DNA from: Paradevosia sp036499825
GTDB taxonomy: Bacteria; Pseudomonadota; Alphaproteobacteria; Rhizobiales; Devosiaceae
Length of the DNA: 64,000 nt
Direction of reading: 5' to 3'
Assembly (NCBI GenBank): GCA_036499825.1
Contig: DASYCZ010000026.1
Span: 806,001-870,000, forward strand
The position numbers and the translations under genes are program-made. Below are positions 33,177 to 41,245 of this stretch, piece after piece. Numbering within the stretch: the first letter of the stretch is position 1; the number at the start of each line of letters is the position of its first letter. The notes under the pieces are model-generated. The model was not told where the DNA came from and searched no databases. It saw only the letters and a list, made by a program, of their open reading frames with translations.

Positions 33177-34282
33177 GGCTTTACTCCTCCGAGGCGCGCG
33201 TAAGTGGCATGAGGGTTGGCCACCATCATCCGGTCGAGGTGACCCTCCGGGATGCCGGCCGGCAGCACGTCATCGTTGTCGAACTGCCAATGCGGATAAT
33301 CGGTCGAGAACAACAGCAATTCATCCGACCCCAGATGCTCGAAGAGCTTTTGGACATGCTGAGGTCCGGGCGGCGCATCGAGCGGCTGCACCGTGAAGCG
33401 GACATTGTCCGCCACGATCTGGCTGGGCAGGCGCTCGACCCAGGGAATCTCGAAACGCAGGCCATGCCAGTACTTGTCCAGCCGCCACAGATAGGGCGGC
33501 AACCAGCTGAAGCCACCCTCGCTGAGCACGACCTTGAGGTTGGGATACTGGCTGAAGACGCCCTCGGTAATGAGGCTGGTGAGCTGTGTCTGGAAGCCTG
33601 CGGCCTGGCTCGCATAGTCCTGGGACCAGTAGGTTGGCCAGCCCAGGCCTGTAACTGGGTGCCGGTAGGCGCTGCCGGCATGGATGCCGACCGGCAGGCC
33701 GTGGCGCGCCGCAGCCTGATAGATCGGCCAGTAGTAGCGCTTGCCCAGCGGCATCTCGCCCATGACCGGCATCAGGACCTGCACGAAGCGCGGGTCGGCC
33801 GCCATACGGTCGATCTCGCGTACGGCCATATCTGGGTTCTGCGTGGGCACGACGATGGAGGCGCGCAGACGCGGTTCCTTGTCGAGCCACTCGCGCGCAA
33901 GCCAGTCGTTGACGGCGCGGGCATAGGCGGCGCCCATGTCCTCGCTATGCAGCACCTGCACGCCATAGAGGCAATTGCAGATGGCGATCGACAGGTCGTA
34001 GCGATCGAGCAGATGCGTTTGCATCTTCTGCAGTTGGTCGGCGCTGCTTGGCGGCGCCGACGAACGCCAGTCGGCGCGGACGGTGAAAGGGGCGTTGCGC
34101 GGATAGGCCACAGTTTCCAAAAGGCCGATGCCGCGCTGGATGGCGCTATCACGCCAGAAAGGCTCGAGATAGGGCAGCAATTCGTCCGCCGCCGGCACGG
34201 TGATCTGCACGTCGCAATCCACGGCGCCGGAGAATTTCGTCAGCGGCACAGTGTTGGCTTCAGCCATGTCGGCGATCGTCAT
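33173..34282 (-). CDS. Amidohydrolase-2 paralogue with altered metal motif
   Basis: 369 residues, paralogous to the downstream gene (shared YPHWxFD, GxPVGIHA, GVFxxxPxLKVVxxEGG). The N-terminal Asp-x-His metal motif is changed to Asp-x-Gln (DCDVQITVP), while the later His (GIHAGSAYRHP) and Asp (FSTDYPHWQFD) are kept. It may have altered metal dependence or be a structural partner of the intact copy. Its start overlaps nothing upstream; a 24-bp gap separates it from the Rieske gene. Confidence 0.88.
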   Translation of the reverse strand: MTIADMAEANTVPLTKFSGAVDCDVQITVPAADELLPYLEPFWRDSAIQRGIGLLETVAYPRNAPFTVRADWRSSAPPSSADQLQKMQTHLLDRYDLSIAICNCLYGVQVLHSEDMGAAYARAVNDWLAREWLDKEPRLRASIVVPTQNPDMAVREIDRMAADPRFVQVLMPVMGEMPLGKRYYWPIYQAAARHGLPVGIHAGSAYRHPVTGLGWPTYWSQDYASQAAGFQTQLTSLITEGVFSQYPNLKVVLSEGGFSWLPPYLWRLDKYWHGLRFEIPWVERLPSQIVADNVRFTVQPLDAPPGPQHVQKLFEHLGSDELLLFSTDYPHWQFDNDDVLPAGIPEGHLDRMMVANPHATYARLGGVKP

Positions 34283-34306
34283 CGGCTTCTCCTCTCCCCC
34301 ACTACC

Positions 34307-34627
34307 CTACTCCGGCAGCAGTACTTCCACATTGTCTTCGTTCGTCCGCACGCGATAAGTCTGGAGCGGGCATTCCGCCGGCTCAAGCACCGCGGCACCA
34401 TCCGTGACCCGGAAGCGGCCGCCATGCAGCGGGCATTCTATCTCGTCGTCTTCGAGATAGCCGTCGGACAGACTGGCAAAACCATGCGTGCAAATGTTGT
34501 TCGTCGCATAATAGGCGCCACCGACATTGTAGATGGCCACCTCGGTGTCGCCGATTTCAACGCCCAGCATCTCGCCCGGCGGCAGATCTTCGCACCGCAA
34601 CACCCGAACCCAGTTTTCGTCCGTCAT
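34307..34627 (-). CDS. Rieske [2Fe-2S] ferredoxin, dioxygenase-ferredoxin type
   Basis: 106 residues, the size of the ferredoxins of aromatic-ring dioxygenases. Cluster ligands are CTH (in NNICTHGFASLSDGYL) and CPLH (ECPLHGGRF), 16 residues apart, the classical spacing. The C-terminal strands (PLQTYRVRTNEDNVEVLLPE) fit the family. The ATG at 34627 is chosen because the longer frame overlaps the GH gene out of frame. Such ferredoxins normally feed a Rieske oxygenase; none is in this operon, so the electron acceptor lies elsewhere or is novel. Confidence 0.9.
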   Translation of the reverse strand: MTDENWVRVLRCEDLPPGEMLGVEIGDTEVAIYNVGGAYYATNNICTHGFASLSDGYLEDDEIECPLHGGRFRVTDGAAVLEPAECPLQTYRVRTNEDNVEVLLPE

Positions 34628-34658
34628 CCCTATTGTTTCTCCAGCGTGCGCCTGTTCG

Positions 34659-35933
34659 TCATTCCGCAAGAAATTCCAGCACCATGGCGGCCGTCCAGCT
34701 GAAGCTGCCGCCGCCGCAGGGCTCGCCCGTGATCGGATCGTAATATTCGGCAAAGCCGGACCGGGCGATGAGCTCGAGGCTCGCGGCGACGATGCGGTCG
34801 GCAGTCGCCCGGTCGCCCGCGGCCCTCAGCCCATCCACGATCAGGTAATTAGTGACCAGCCAGACGGGCCCGCGCCAATAGCGCTTGGCCTCGAAACGCG
34901 GATCCTCGGGATCATGCGAGGCGACGATGAAACCGAGCCGTGATGCCTGGCGCTCGATACGGCTGGCGATGGCAGCGGCACGCTCAGGCGGAATGGCGGC
35001 GATCGCCGGCAGCAAGCCGCCGATCGAGGCGCTATCGATAAGCCGGCCGGTTGCCCGGTCACGGCAGAGATATTGGCCGTGGGCATCGCTCCAGAGCGCT
35101 TCCAGCGCGGCAAGGCCAGCCGCAGCCCGTTGTTCGTTCGCCTCGGCGATTTCCTGTTCGCCCAATACGCGGGCGACGATGGCGAGGTCCTGTTCCGACC
35201 GGATCAGCAGCGCGTTGAAGCCCGGATCGACGACACGAAAGGGCGAGGCATCGTGCAGTTTCGTATTGTCCCAGCCAAGCCCGCGGAAATGCTCCACCAG
35301 CCAGAGGTAGCGATCATATTGCTCCTTGGTCGGACGGTGCGCCGGATCGGCATGCTGGGTGTCGCGGCGGACATAGGGGGTAACCCCCTCGGTGGGCACC
35401 TGCGCGAACGGCGCGTCCCAATCGATCGAATTGTCGCGCCCTGACTCCCAGGGATGCAGGATAGCGACTAGGCCTTCGCCGCCCGGATCGCGCGCCGCAT
35501 GAAACCAGCGATGCCAGGCGTCGATCTGCGGCAGCAGGGCCCGCGCCCGGACGATCGCCGCGTCGCGATCCTTCACGCGCTCGAACAGTTGGCGCAGCGC
35601 AAAGCCGGCGACGGGTGGTTGCGTGATGCCGGAAGTAGGCGTCGGCCGGCCGGTCTTCCAAACTGTGGGACCAGGAAAATAACCGTCCGAATGCTGGTGA
35701 AAGACGATATGCGGCACCATGCCATCCGGCCATTGATGGGCGAAGAGCGTCTCGATCTCCGTCCAGGCGCGATCCTCATCGTAATGGGCGAGGCCCAGCG
35801 CGGTCAGGCAGGAATCCCAGTTCCACTGGAAGGGATATAGTCCCCGCGTCGGCACCGTGTAGTTGCCAAGGTCGTTGCCCTTGAGGGTGTCGATCGCCTG
35901 TTCCCGGAGGCGGACTTTATCGAAGCTGGTCAT
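34659..35933 (-). CDS. GH63/mannosylglycerate-hydrolase-like (MGH1-type) glycoside hydrolase
   Basis: 424 residues, (alpha/alpha)6-barrel of the MGH/GH63 type, which in known members hydrolyses mannosyl- or glucosylglycerate and related alpha-glycosides with inversion. Landmarks are the N-terminal YPFQWNWDSCLTALGL, the acid motif HPWESGRDNSIDWD (Asp167 the likely general acid), the middle RYWRGPVWLVTNYL and the C-terminal AEYYDPITG (Glu396 the likely base) with GSFSWTAAMVLEFLAE. No signal peptide, so it acts on substrate already imported by the adjacent ABC system. The exact glycoside is not determinable. Confidence 0.85.
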   Translation of the reverse strand: MTSFDKVRLREQAIDTLKGNDLGNYTVPTRGLYPFQWNWDSCLTALGLAHYDEDRAWTEIETLFAHQWPDGMVPHIVFHQHSDGYFPGPTVWKTGRPTPTSGITQPPVAGFALRQLFERVKDRDAAIVRARALLPQIDAWHRWFHAARDPGGEGLVAILHPWESGRDNSIDWDAPFAQVPTEGVTPYVRRDTQHADPAHRPTKEQYDRYLWLVEHFRGLGWDNTKLHDASPFRVVDPGFNALLIRSEQDLAIVARVLGEQEIAEANEQRAAAGLAALEALWSDAHGQYLCRDRATGRLIDSASIGGLLPAIAAIPPERAAAIASRIERQASRLGFIVASHDPEDPRFEAKRYWRGPVWLVTNYLIVDGLRAAGDRATADRIVAASLELIARSGFAEYYDPITGEPCGGGSFSWTAAMVLEFLAE

Positions 35934-35963
35934 TGGTGGTCCTGTCAGTAAGGCGAGATAGGG

Positions 35964-36998
35964 TCAGGCGAGCTTGCCGGTTTCGGGATCGAACCAGCGA
36001 ACGCGGTCGGGCCGTGGCAGCAGGTGCAGCACGTCGCCGGGCCCAACCCTTTGGTCGGAATCGATTATGGCGCGGAAGGGACGGCCATCGACCTGGGCGG
36101 TCACCAGCGTATGGGCGCCCAGGGGCTCGATGACACGGACAGTCGCCGCGAAACCATCCGGCGTCTGGACCAGATCTTCCGGCCGCACCGCGAGATCGAG
36201 GCGTTGCCCCGCGGCGGGGCCATCGAAGACGATGCCGGCGGCTTTCCATTGGCCGCCCTCGCGCTGCGCCGGCACGAAGTTCATCGGGGGGCTGCCGATG
36301 AAGCCGCCGACGAACCGCGTGGCGGGATTGCGATAGACCTCGACGGGGTCGGCTGCCTGCTCGATGCGGCCGCCATTCATCACCGCGATGCGGTCGGCAA
36401 GGCTCATGGCCTCGACCTGATCGTGGGTGACATAGACGGTGGTGGTCTTGCTCTCGGCCAGCACGCCCTTGAGTTCGGCGCGCATCTCGAGCCGCAACAA
36501 CGCATCGAGATTGGAGAGCGGCTCGTCCATGAGGATCACGTCCGGCTCCATGGCGAGCGCGCGCGCCACGGCGACGCGCTGGCGCTGCCCGCCGGAGAGC
36601 TGGCCGGAATAGCGCTTGAGCAATTGCTCGATGTGCATCAGCTCGGCGGTGCGGATCACCCGGCGATCGATCTCGGGCGCCGGCAGCTTCTTCATCCTGA
36701 GGCCGAAGGCGATGTTTTCGTAAACGGTGAGATGTGGGAACACGGCATAGTTCTGGAACACCATGGCGATGCCGCGCTCACGCGGCGGCAGGTGGTCGAC
36801 CCGGCGGTCGCCGATCCAAACCTCGCCCGCGCTCGGCGTCTCCAGGCCAGCCAGAATTCGCAGCAGCGTGGTCTTGCCGCAGCCGGAAGCACCCAGCAGC
36901 ACCAGGAATTCGCGATCCGCTATGTCGAGATCGATGGAGTGCAGCGCCGTGAAATTGCTGAAGCGCTTGCCCACCGATTTGATGCGTATGTCAGCCAC
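35964..36998 (-). CDS. Sugar ABC importer ATPase (UgpC/MalK type)
   Basis: 344 residues energising a CUT1 carbohydrate importer. Walker A GASGCGKTTLLRI, Q-loop FQNYAVFPHLTVYENI, signature LSGGQRQRVAVARAL, Walker B VILMDEPLSNLDA and the C-terminal regulatory OB-fold (AVRPEDLVQ, DSDQRVGPGDVLHLLP). The start is a GTG at 36998 preceded by GGAG; a longer frame to 37028 overlaps the permease gene. It follows the MalG-like permease by 8 bp. MalK-type tails can receive regulatory input; nothing specific is seen. Confidence 0.94.
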   Translation of the reverse strand: MADIRIKSVGKRFSNFTALHSIDLDIADREFLVLLGASGCGKTTLLRILAGLETPSAGEVWIGDRRVDHLPPRERGIAMVFQNYAVFPHLTVYENIAFGLRMKKLPAPEIDRRVIRTAELMHIEQLLKRYSGQLSGGQRQRVAVARALAMEPDVILMDEPLSNLDALLRLEMRAELKGVLAESKTTTVYVTHDQVEAMSLADRIAVMNGGRIEQAADPVEVYRNPATRFVGGFIGSPPMNFVPAQREGGQWKAAGIVFDGPAAGQRLDLAVRPEDLVQTPDGFAATVRVIEPLGAHTLVTAQVDGRPFRAIIDSDQRVGPGDVLHLLPRPDRVRWFDPETGKLA

Positions 36999-37006
36999 TC
37001 TGGCTC

Positions 37007-37864
37007 CTATCGGTTGGCGATGCCCCACATGGAGAGCATGTATTTGCGTACGGCAAAGATGAAGATGAGCGCCGGCAGCACCAGCATGGCGCCACCGGCG
37101 AATTTCAACGGCAGCGGTGAATAGTCGAGGCTCTGCAACAGGAAAGCCGTCAATGTCCGGTTCTGAACCGTCATCACCGAAGCGGCAAAGACCTCATTCC
37201 AGGAAATCGTGAATGCGAAGACCGCGGAGGCCGCGATACCGGGCAGGACCAGCGGCAGCAATACCTTGCGGAAGCCCTGCCAGCGATTACAGCCCAAGGT
37301 CCAGGCGGCTTCCTCGAACTCGACCGGAATGCCCGAAAAGATCGAAAAGGTAACCAGCACAGAGAACGGCAGAGCCAGCGTGGTGTGCACCAGCGCAAGC
37401 CCGATGACATTGTCGTCGAGATGCACCTGGATGAACATCACCGTCAGCGGCAAGGCCAGCAGCGGCAGCGGAAAGGCCCTGGTCATCAGCACCAAAAGCC
37501 GGAAGGCGCTCTTGCCGGCGAAGTCGAAGCGCGACAGCGCATAGCCCGCCGGCGCACCGATAAGGATGGCGAGGACCATCGTGGTGACGGCGGCGAGCAC
37601 CGAATTGAGGAGCGCCTGCCCTACCCCATCATAGGTGAGGAAGAAATTGACCGAGCTCAGGTCGAAGGTCGGCCAGCCTGTCTTGGGGAAGCCCTGCACG
37701 GCATCCGGGGAAGATAGCGTATTGACCAGCAGCAGGTAGAGCGGCACCAGCACCCAGGCGAGCAGCAGCACCACCACCGCACCGTAAAGAAGGCGGCCGG
37801 CACGATTGGTCTCCTCGGCCGCGGGGATGCTATCGGCGGCAATGCCAGCCTCTGCGGTGGTCAT
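37007..37864 (-). CDS. Carbohydrate ABC importer permease (MalG-like, CUT1)
   Basis: 285 residues, six membrane helices preceded by a hydrophilic N-terminal tail (MTTAEAGIAADS). Helix 1 GAVVVLLLAWVLVPLYLLLV; the EAA loop that docks on the ATPase reads EEAAWTLGCNRWQGFRKVLL. The ATG at 37864 overlaps the stop of the other permease by 4 bp. It forms a heterodimer with the next gene's product. Confidence 0.93.
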   Translation of the reverse strand: MTTAEAGIAADSIPAAEETNRAGRLLYGAVVVLLLAWVLVPLYLLLVNTLSSPDAVQGFPKTGWPTFDLSSVNFFLTYDGVGQALLNSVLAAVTTMVLAILIGAPAGYALSRFDFAGKSAFRLLVLMTRAFPLPLLALPLTVMFIQVHLDDNVIGLALVHTTLALPFSVLVTFSIFSGIPVEFEEAAWTLGCNRWQGFRKVLLPLVLPGIAASAVFAFTISWNEVFAASVMTVQNRTLTAFLLQSLDYSPLPLKFAGGAMLVLPALIFIFAVRKYMLSMWGIANR

Positions 37865-38706
37865 AGTCCTGCTCCCTTCGGCACGCGAAGCACGCGCAGA
37901 TAGACCAATGTGGCCGCGATGGAAATCGCCAGGATCACCAGAGCATAGCAAGCGGCGACGCCCGAATCGTGCAGCGAGAACTGCCACTGAAAAGTCTCGC
38001 CCATCAGCATCGGCATATTGCTGCCGCCGAGCGCCATCACCACCGCGAAGACCTCGAAAGCATTGATGGTTCTGAGGATCAGCGCGGTCTGCACGCTCGG
38101 TCGCAGCAACGGTAGTGTGACCTTGGTGAAGCGCTGCCAGCGCGTGGCTCCGAACACCTCGGCGGCCTCATTATATTCCTTGGGAATCAAACCCATGCCG
38201 GCGACGAGAATGACCATCATGATGGCGGTAGCACGCCAGAGTTCGGCGATTACGACAGCGGCGAAGATCATCCAGCCGCTGGAATAGCCGAGAAAGAGGA
38301 TCGGCTCGCTGGTCAGGTGCAATCCCACGAGCATCGAATTGAGAAAGCCCGATTGCTCGAAGATGGCGAGCCAGATGATGCCCGCGGCGAGATCTGACAG
38401 ACCCAATGGAATGGTGAAGATGTAGAGAACCGTGTTTCGCGCCGTCTTGAGGCGGGTGACGACGCTCGCCATCGCCAGCGACATGACGAGCTGGAGCGGT
38501 ACCACGATGACAGTGAGGAGTAGCGTATTTTGCAGCGCACTGGGAAATTTCCAGTTGCCGAGCATCGTCTCGAAATTGCCGGTCGACAGCGTGCCATTCG
38601 TATAGAATGCCTCCGCCACCACCTGCACGAAGGGGTACACGAAAAAGACCAGCAGGAACAGCGACGCTGGCAGCAGCAGCAGATAGGGCAGAGTCTTGGA
38701 CGACAT
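37861..38706 (-). CDS. Carbohydrate ABC importer permease (MalF-like, CUT1)
   Basis: 281 residues, six helices: PYLLLLPASLFLLVFFVYPF first, and the EAA loop NEAAEVFGATRWQRFTKVTL. The ATG at 38706 (MSSKTLPYLL) is chosen over upstream in-frame codons that lie in the SBP coding end. It lies 55 bp after the binding-protein gene, with a hairpin in the gap. N-terminal periplasmic domain of MalF is absent, as in most CUT1 permeases. Confidence 0.93.
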   Translation of the reverse strand: MSSKTLPYLLLLPASLFLLVFFVYPFVQVVAEAFYTNGTLSTGNFETMLGNWKFPSALQNTLLLTVIVVPLQLVMSLAMASVVTRLKTARNTVLYIFTIPLGLSDLAAGIIWLAIFEQSGFLNSMLVGLHLTSEPILFLGYSSGWMIFAAVVIAELWRATAIMMVILVAGMGLIPKEYNEAAEVFGATRWQRFTKVTLPLLRPSVQTALILRTINAFEVFAVVMALGGSNMPMLMGETFQWQFSLHDSGVAACYALVILAISIAATLVYLRVLRVPKGAGL

Positions 38707-38729
38707 CAGCTCATGTTTCCGGGTGAAAT

Positions 38730-38753
38730 GGCCCGGGGACAATGCCCCGGACC
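38730..38753 (-). terminator. Intercistronic hairpin after the sugar-binding-protein gene
   Basis: CCGGGG (38733-38738) pairs with CCCCGG (38745-38750) around a 6-nt loop, extended by GG/CC after one mismatch. No T-run follows. Such hairpins between binding-protein and permease genes typically stabilise the upstream mRNA so that more binding protein than permease is made. Confidence 0.6.
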
Positions 38754-38761
38754 ATCGTGCA

Positions 38762-40030
38762 TCAGTTGACCGGGCAAGGACCGTTGGACGGTTTGTCCGG
38801 CGCCCAGCATGGCGCATTGGCCTTGACCATGATGTCGCCCAGCACCTTGCCTTCATCCTGCAGCACCTGGTGTACATCCTGATTGGCGAGGACGATCCGC
38901 TGGAAGCTGTCGATGAAGACCTGATTGAACTGGCCGCCAAAGGTGCCAAGACCCACGGGCAGCATGACCGGCAAGGCATTCTTTGCCGCCGTAGTCTTGC
39001 TGACCGCATCGCCAAGCGCCTTGGCCGAGGCCGGCAGGTCGGCCGGCAGCGGCGCATCGGTCACCGGGTAGAAACCGGTAGCCTTGATGATAGCCACCTG
39101 CTGGGAAGGCTGGAGAATATAGGCCGCGAGCTTCTTGGCGTCGGCCATGTCGGGCGCCGTCTTGGGGATGGCGATGCCTGCCAGCACCGGCATGAAGGCA
39201 AGGCCCTTGGGGCCTGACGGCGCCGGGAAGGTAACGAAATCGTCGGGATGCGCGTCGATGGCAGGCGCGAGGCGCGCCACATGGTCGAAAGCGACCCAGA
39301 CATCGCCCTTCTGCAGCGGCTCTTCCATGAAATTATAGGTGGTCGAGGCCGGATTGGTATATTTCCAGAGATCCTTGAAGGTGTTCCATGCCTTTTCGGC
39401 GTCTGCCGAACGATATTCGCTCACCGGAGAGCCCGTATAGGCAGGCAGCAGGAAGCCCTGGAAGAAGCGGTGCGACAGTCCCTTCGGACCGGCAGGGAAA
39501 CCGAACTTCGGCGAACCGGTTTTTTCTGCGATATTCTTCATCCACGCAACGAGCTGATCATAGGTCAGCGTGTCGAGGCTGGCGCCTTCGGGCAGATAGG
39601 GCAGCGCCTTCTTGTTGGCGGCCATGACGTAGTTGGCCTGCATCCACGGCAGGAATTTCTGCTCGCTGGTGCCGAGCTTGCCCTGATCGAGGAACACCGG
39701 CGCGACCTTGACGCCGCCGAGGTCGACATCGGACAAGTCGGCCAAATTATCGGTGTAGCTGGCCAGTTCGCCCTGCAGCCCGCCGATAAGGTCGATCGAG
39801 CCCGAGCCGGCCTTTATCTCGGCTTCGATGCGCGCGAGGAACGGCGCGGTATCCCCCGCCTGGAAATCGACACCAGGAAATCCGGCGAGTACCTGCTCGC
39901 GCATGATCTTGGTGGAATCGATGGGGGCTGCCTGGTCCGACCAGAACAATACCCCCGCCGCCTGCGCGGCACCGCTGCCGATCAGCAGCGCCAGCCCGGC
40001 CGATACGGCCAACGTCGTGGATCTCAACAT
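38762..40030 (-). CDS. Sugar ABC importer periplasmic binding protein (family 1)
   Basis: 422 residues with a signal peptide (residues 1-24, cleaved after AAQA). The mature part has two-lobe type-II periplasmic fold features: VLFWSDQAAPIDSTKI, IDLIGGLQGELASY, and FPAPSGPKGLAFMPVLAGIAIPK. Likely ligand is an oligosaccharide or glycoside, given the GH63-like gene downstream. The ATG overlaps the LacI stop by 7 bp, so regulator and importer form one transcript. Confidence 0.93.
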   Translation of the reverse strand: MLRSTTLAVSAGLALLIGSGAAQAAGVLFWSDQAAPIDSTKIMREQVLAGFPGVDFQAGDTAPFLARIEAEIKAGSGSIDLIGGLQGELASYTDNLADLSDVDLGGVKVAPVFLDQGKLGTSEQKFLPWMQANYVMAANKKALPYLPEGASLDTLTYDQLVAWMKNIAEKTGSPKFGFPAGPKGLSHRFFQGFLLPAYTGSPVSEYRSADAEKAWNTFKDLWKYTNPASTTYNFMEEPLQKGDVWVAFDHVARLAPAIDAHPDDFVTFPAPSGPKGLAFMPVLAGIAIPKTAPDMADAKKLAAYILQPSQQVAIIKATGFYPVTDAPLPADLPASAKALGDAVSKTTAAKNALPVMLPVGLGTFGGQFNQVFIDSFQRIVLANQDVHQVLQDEGKVLGDIMVKANAPCWAPDKPSNGPCPVN

Positions 40031-41109
40031 GTTTGTCCTCCTTGTGATACTTTGTTCGTGGTCATTCGGCCGCCTGATTGGTCAGGGGCCGCCCCGTGGC
40101 TGCCGCGCGGAACGAGCCGAGGGCGCATCAATCGGCGGGCCGGCGGCGCGTCCGGGTTTTCGATGCTATCGACCAGCAGGCCACCGATATCGCGGGCAGC
40201 CTTTCGGATTTCGGCATCGAAAGTGGTCAGGCCCGGTGGTGCATAGGCGGCGGCCGGCACATTGTCGAAGCCGATCACCGACAAATCCTGTGGGATGGAG
40301 AGTCCCTCGCGCATCGCCACCTCCATCACCGTCAAGGCCAGCTCGTCGAACAGGGCCAGCACGGCGGTTGGTCGTCGGGCAGCGCCCAGCAGGCGCGATA
40401 TCGCTTCCAGTCGCGCCGAGCGGTCGAAGCGGGGCGCCTCGGCCACATCCAGCGACACGAGAGGATCGCCGCGCTCGGCGATAGCGGCGATCAGCCCTTC
40501 CTGCCGCAGGTGGCGGAACGTCATCGGTTCGGTGATGGTCAGCAGGCCGAAATGCCGGTGTCCCAATTCGTAAAGCATATCGAAGGCCCGGCCAAAAGCC
40601 AGCGCACCATCGGTATCGAGCCAGGGATAGGACAGGTCTTCGTCAATAAGGCGCCCATGGGCGACGAACGGCACCTGGCTCTCGCGCAGATAACTCACCC
40701 GCTCGTCAGCCTCGGCGATACGCGTCACCACCACGCCATCGGCGCGGCCGGAGGCCACGAGGTGTTTGAGGACCGCAAGTTCCGACTGGCCTTCCGCCGC
40801 CGTCGCCAGGATCAGGTCGTTACCGCGCTCGACCAGGCCTTCGCTCAGTCCGGTGACGAACTCGCCAAGAAAGCTGTCGACCAACGATGGCCCGCGGACG
40901 GGCAACACCATGCTGACGAAACCGCTTCGCCCCCGCGCCAGCATGCGTCCCGCGACATTGGGAACATAGCCTGCGTCCCGCGCCGCCGCAGTTACGCGCT
41001 GGCGCGTGACAAGCGCAATAGCCTCATCGCCCGCAAGCGCGCGCGATACGGTCGCCGTCGACAGCTCCAATCCTTGTGCCAAATCCCTCAGCGTGCGCGC
41101 GCGCCGCAT
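40024..41109 (-). CDS. LacI-family transcriptional regulator of the glycoside operon
   Basis: 361 residues: N-terminal LacI HTH (RTLRDLAQGLELSTATVSRALAG) with hinge (VAGRMLARGRSGFV), followed by a periplasmic-binding-protein-like effector domain (FVSMVLPVRG, GHRHFGLLTI, DLSVIGFDNVPAAAY). A C-terminal extension of about 25 residues goes past the usual end (HGAAPDQSGG...). First gene of the operon, probably autoregulating it through the AAGCGCTT palindrome upstream; the effector is expected to be the imported glycoside or a product. Confidence 0.94.
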   Translation of the reverse strand: MRRARTLRDLAQGLELSTATVSRALAGDEAIALVTRQRVTAAARDAGYVPNVAGRMLARGRSGFVSMVLPVRGPSLVDSFLGEFVTGLSEGLVERGNDLILATAAEGQSELAVLKHLVASGRADGVVVTRIAEADERVSYLRESQVPFVAHGRLIDEDLSYPWLDTDGALAFGRAFDMLYELGHRHFGLLTITEPMTFRHLRQEGLIAAIAERGDPLVSLDVAEAPRFDRSARLEAISRLLGAARRPTAVLALFDELALTVMEVAMREGLSIPQDLSVIGFDNVPAAAYAPPGLTTFDAEIRKAARDIGGLLVDSIENPDAPPARRLMRPRLVPRGSHGAAPDQSGGRMTTNKVSQGGQTC

Positions 41110-41147
41110 TCATTGTCCCCCTAACTTAAGCTAGCGTCGCTGGTTGA

Positions 41148-41190
41148 CCAAATGCAAGCGCTTTAAATCCAATTTGTACCGTTTAAACCG
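41148..41190 (-). promoter_or_regulatory. Candidate LacI operator and promoter region
   Basis: AAGCGCTT at 41156-41163 is a perfect palindrome with the central CG typical of LacI-family operators, 47 bp upstream of the regulator start. A second palindrome, GTTTAAAC, is at 41181-41188. The stretch is AT-rich compared with its surroundings. The -35/-10 boxes are not clear. Confidence 0.6.
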
Positions 41191-41245
41191 AGCCGCCCGG
41201 AGCTAGCGAGCGCTGCACGGAGATCCATCAACGCGCGTCGCGCAG

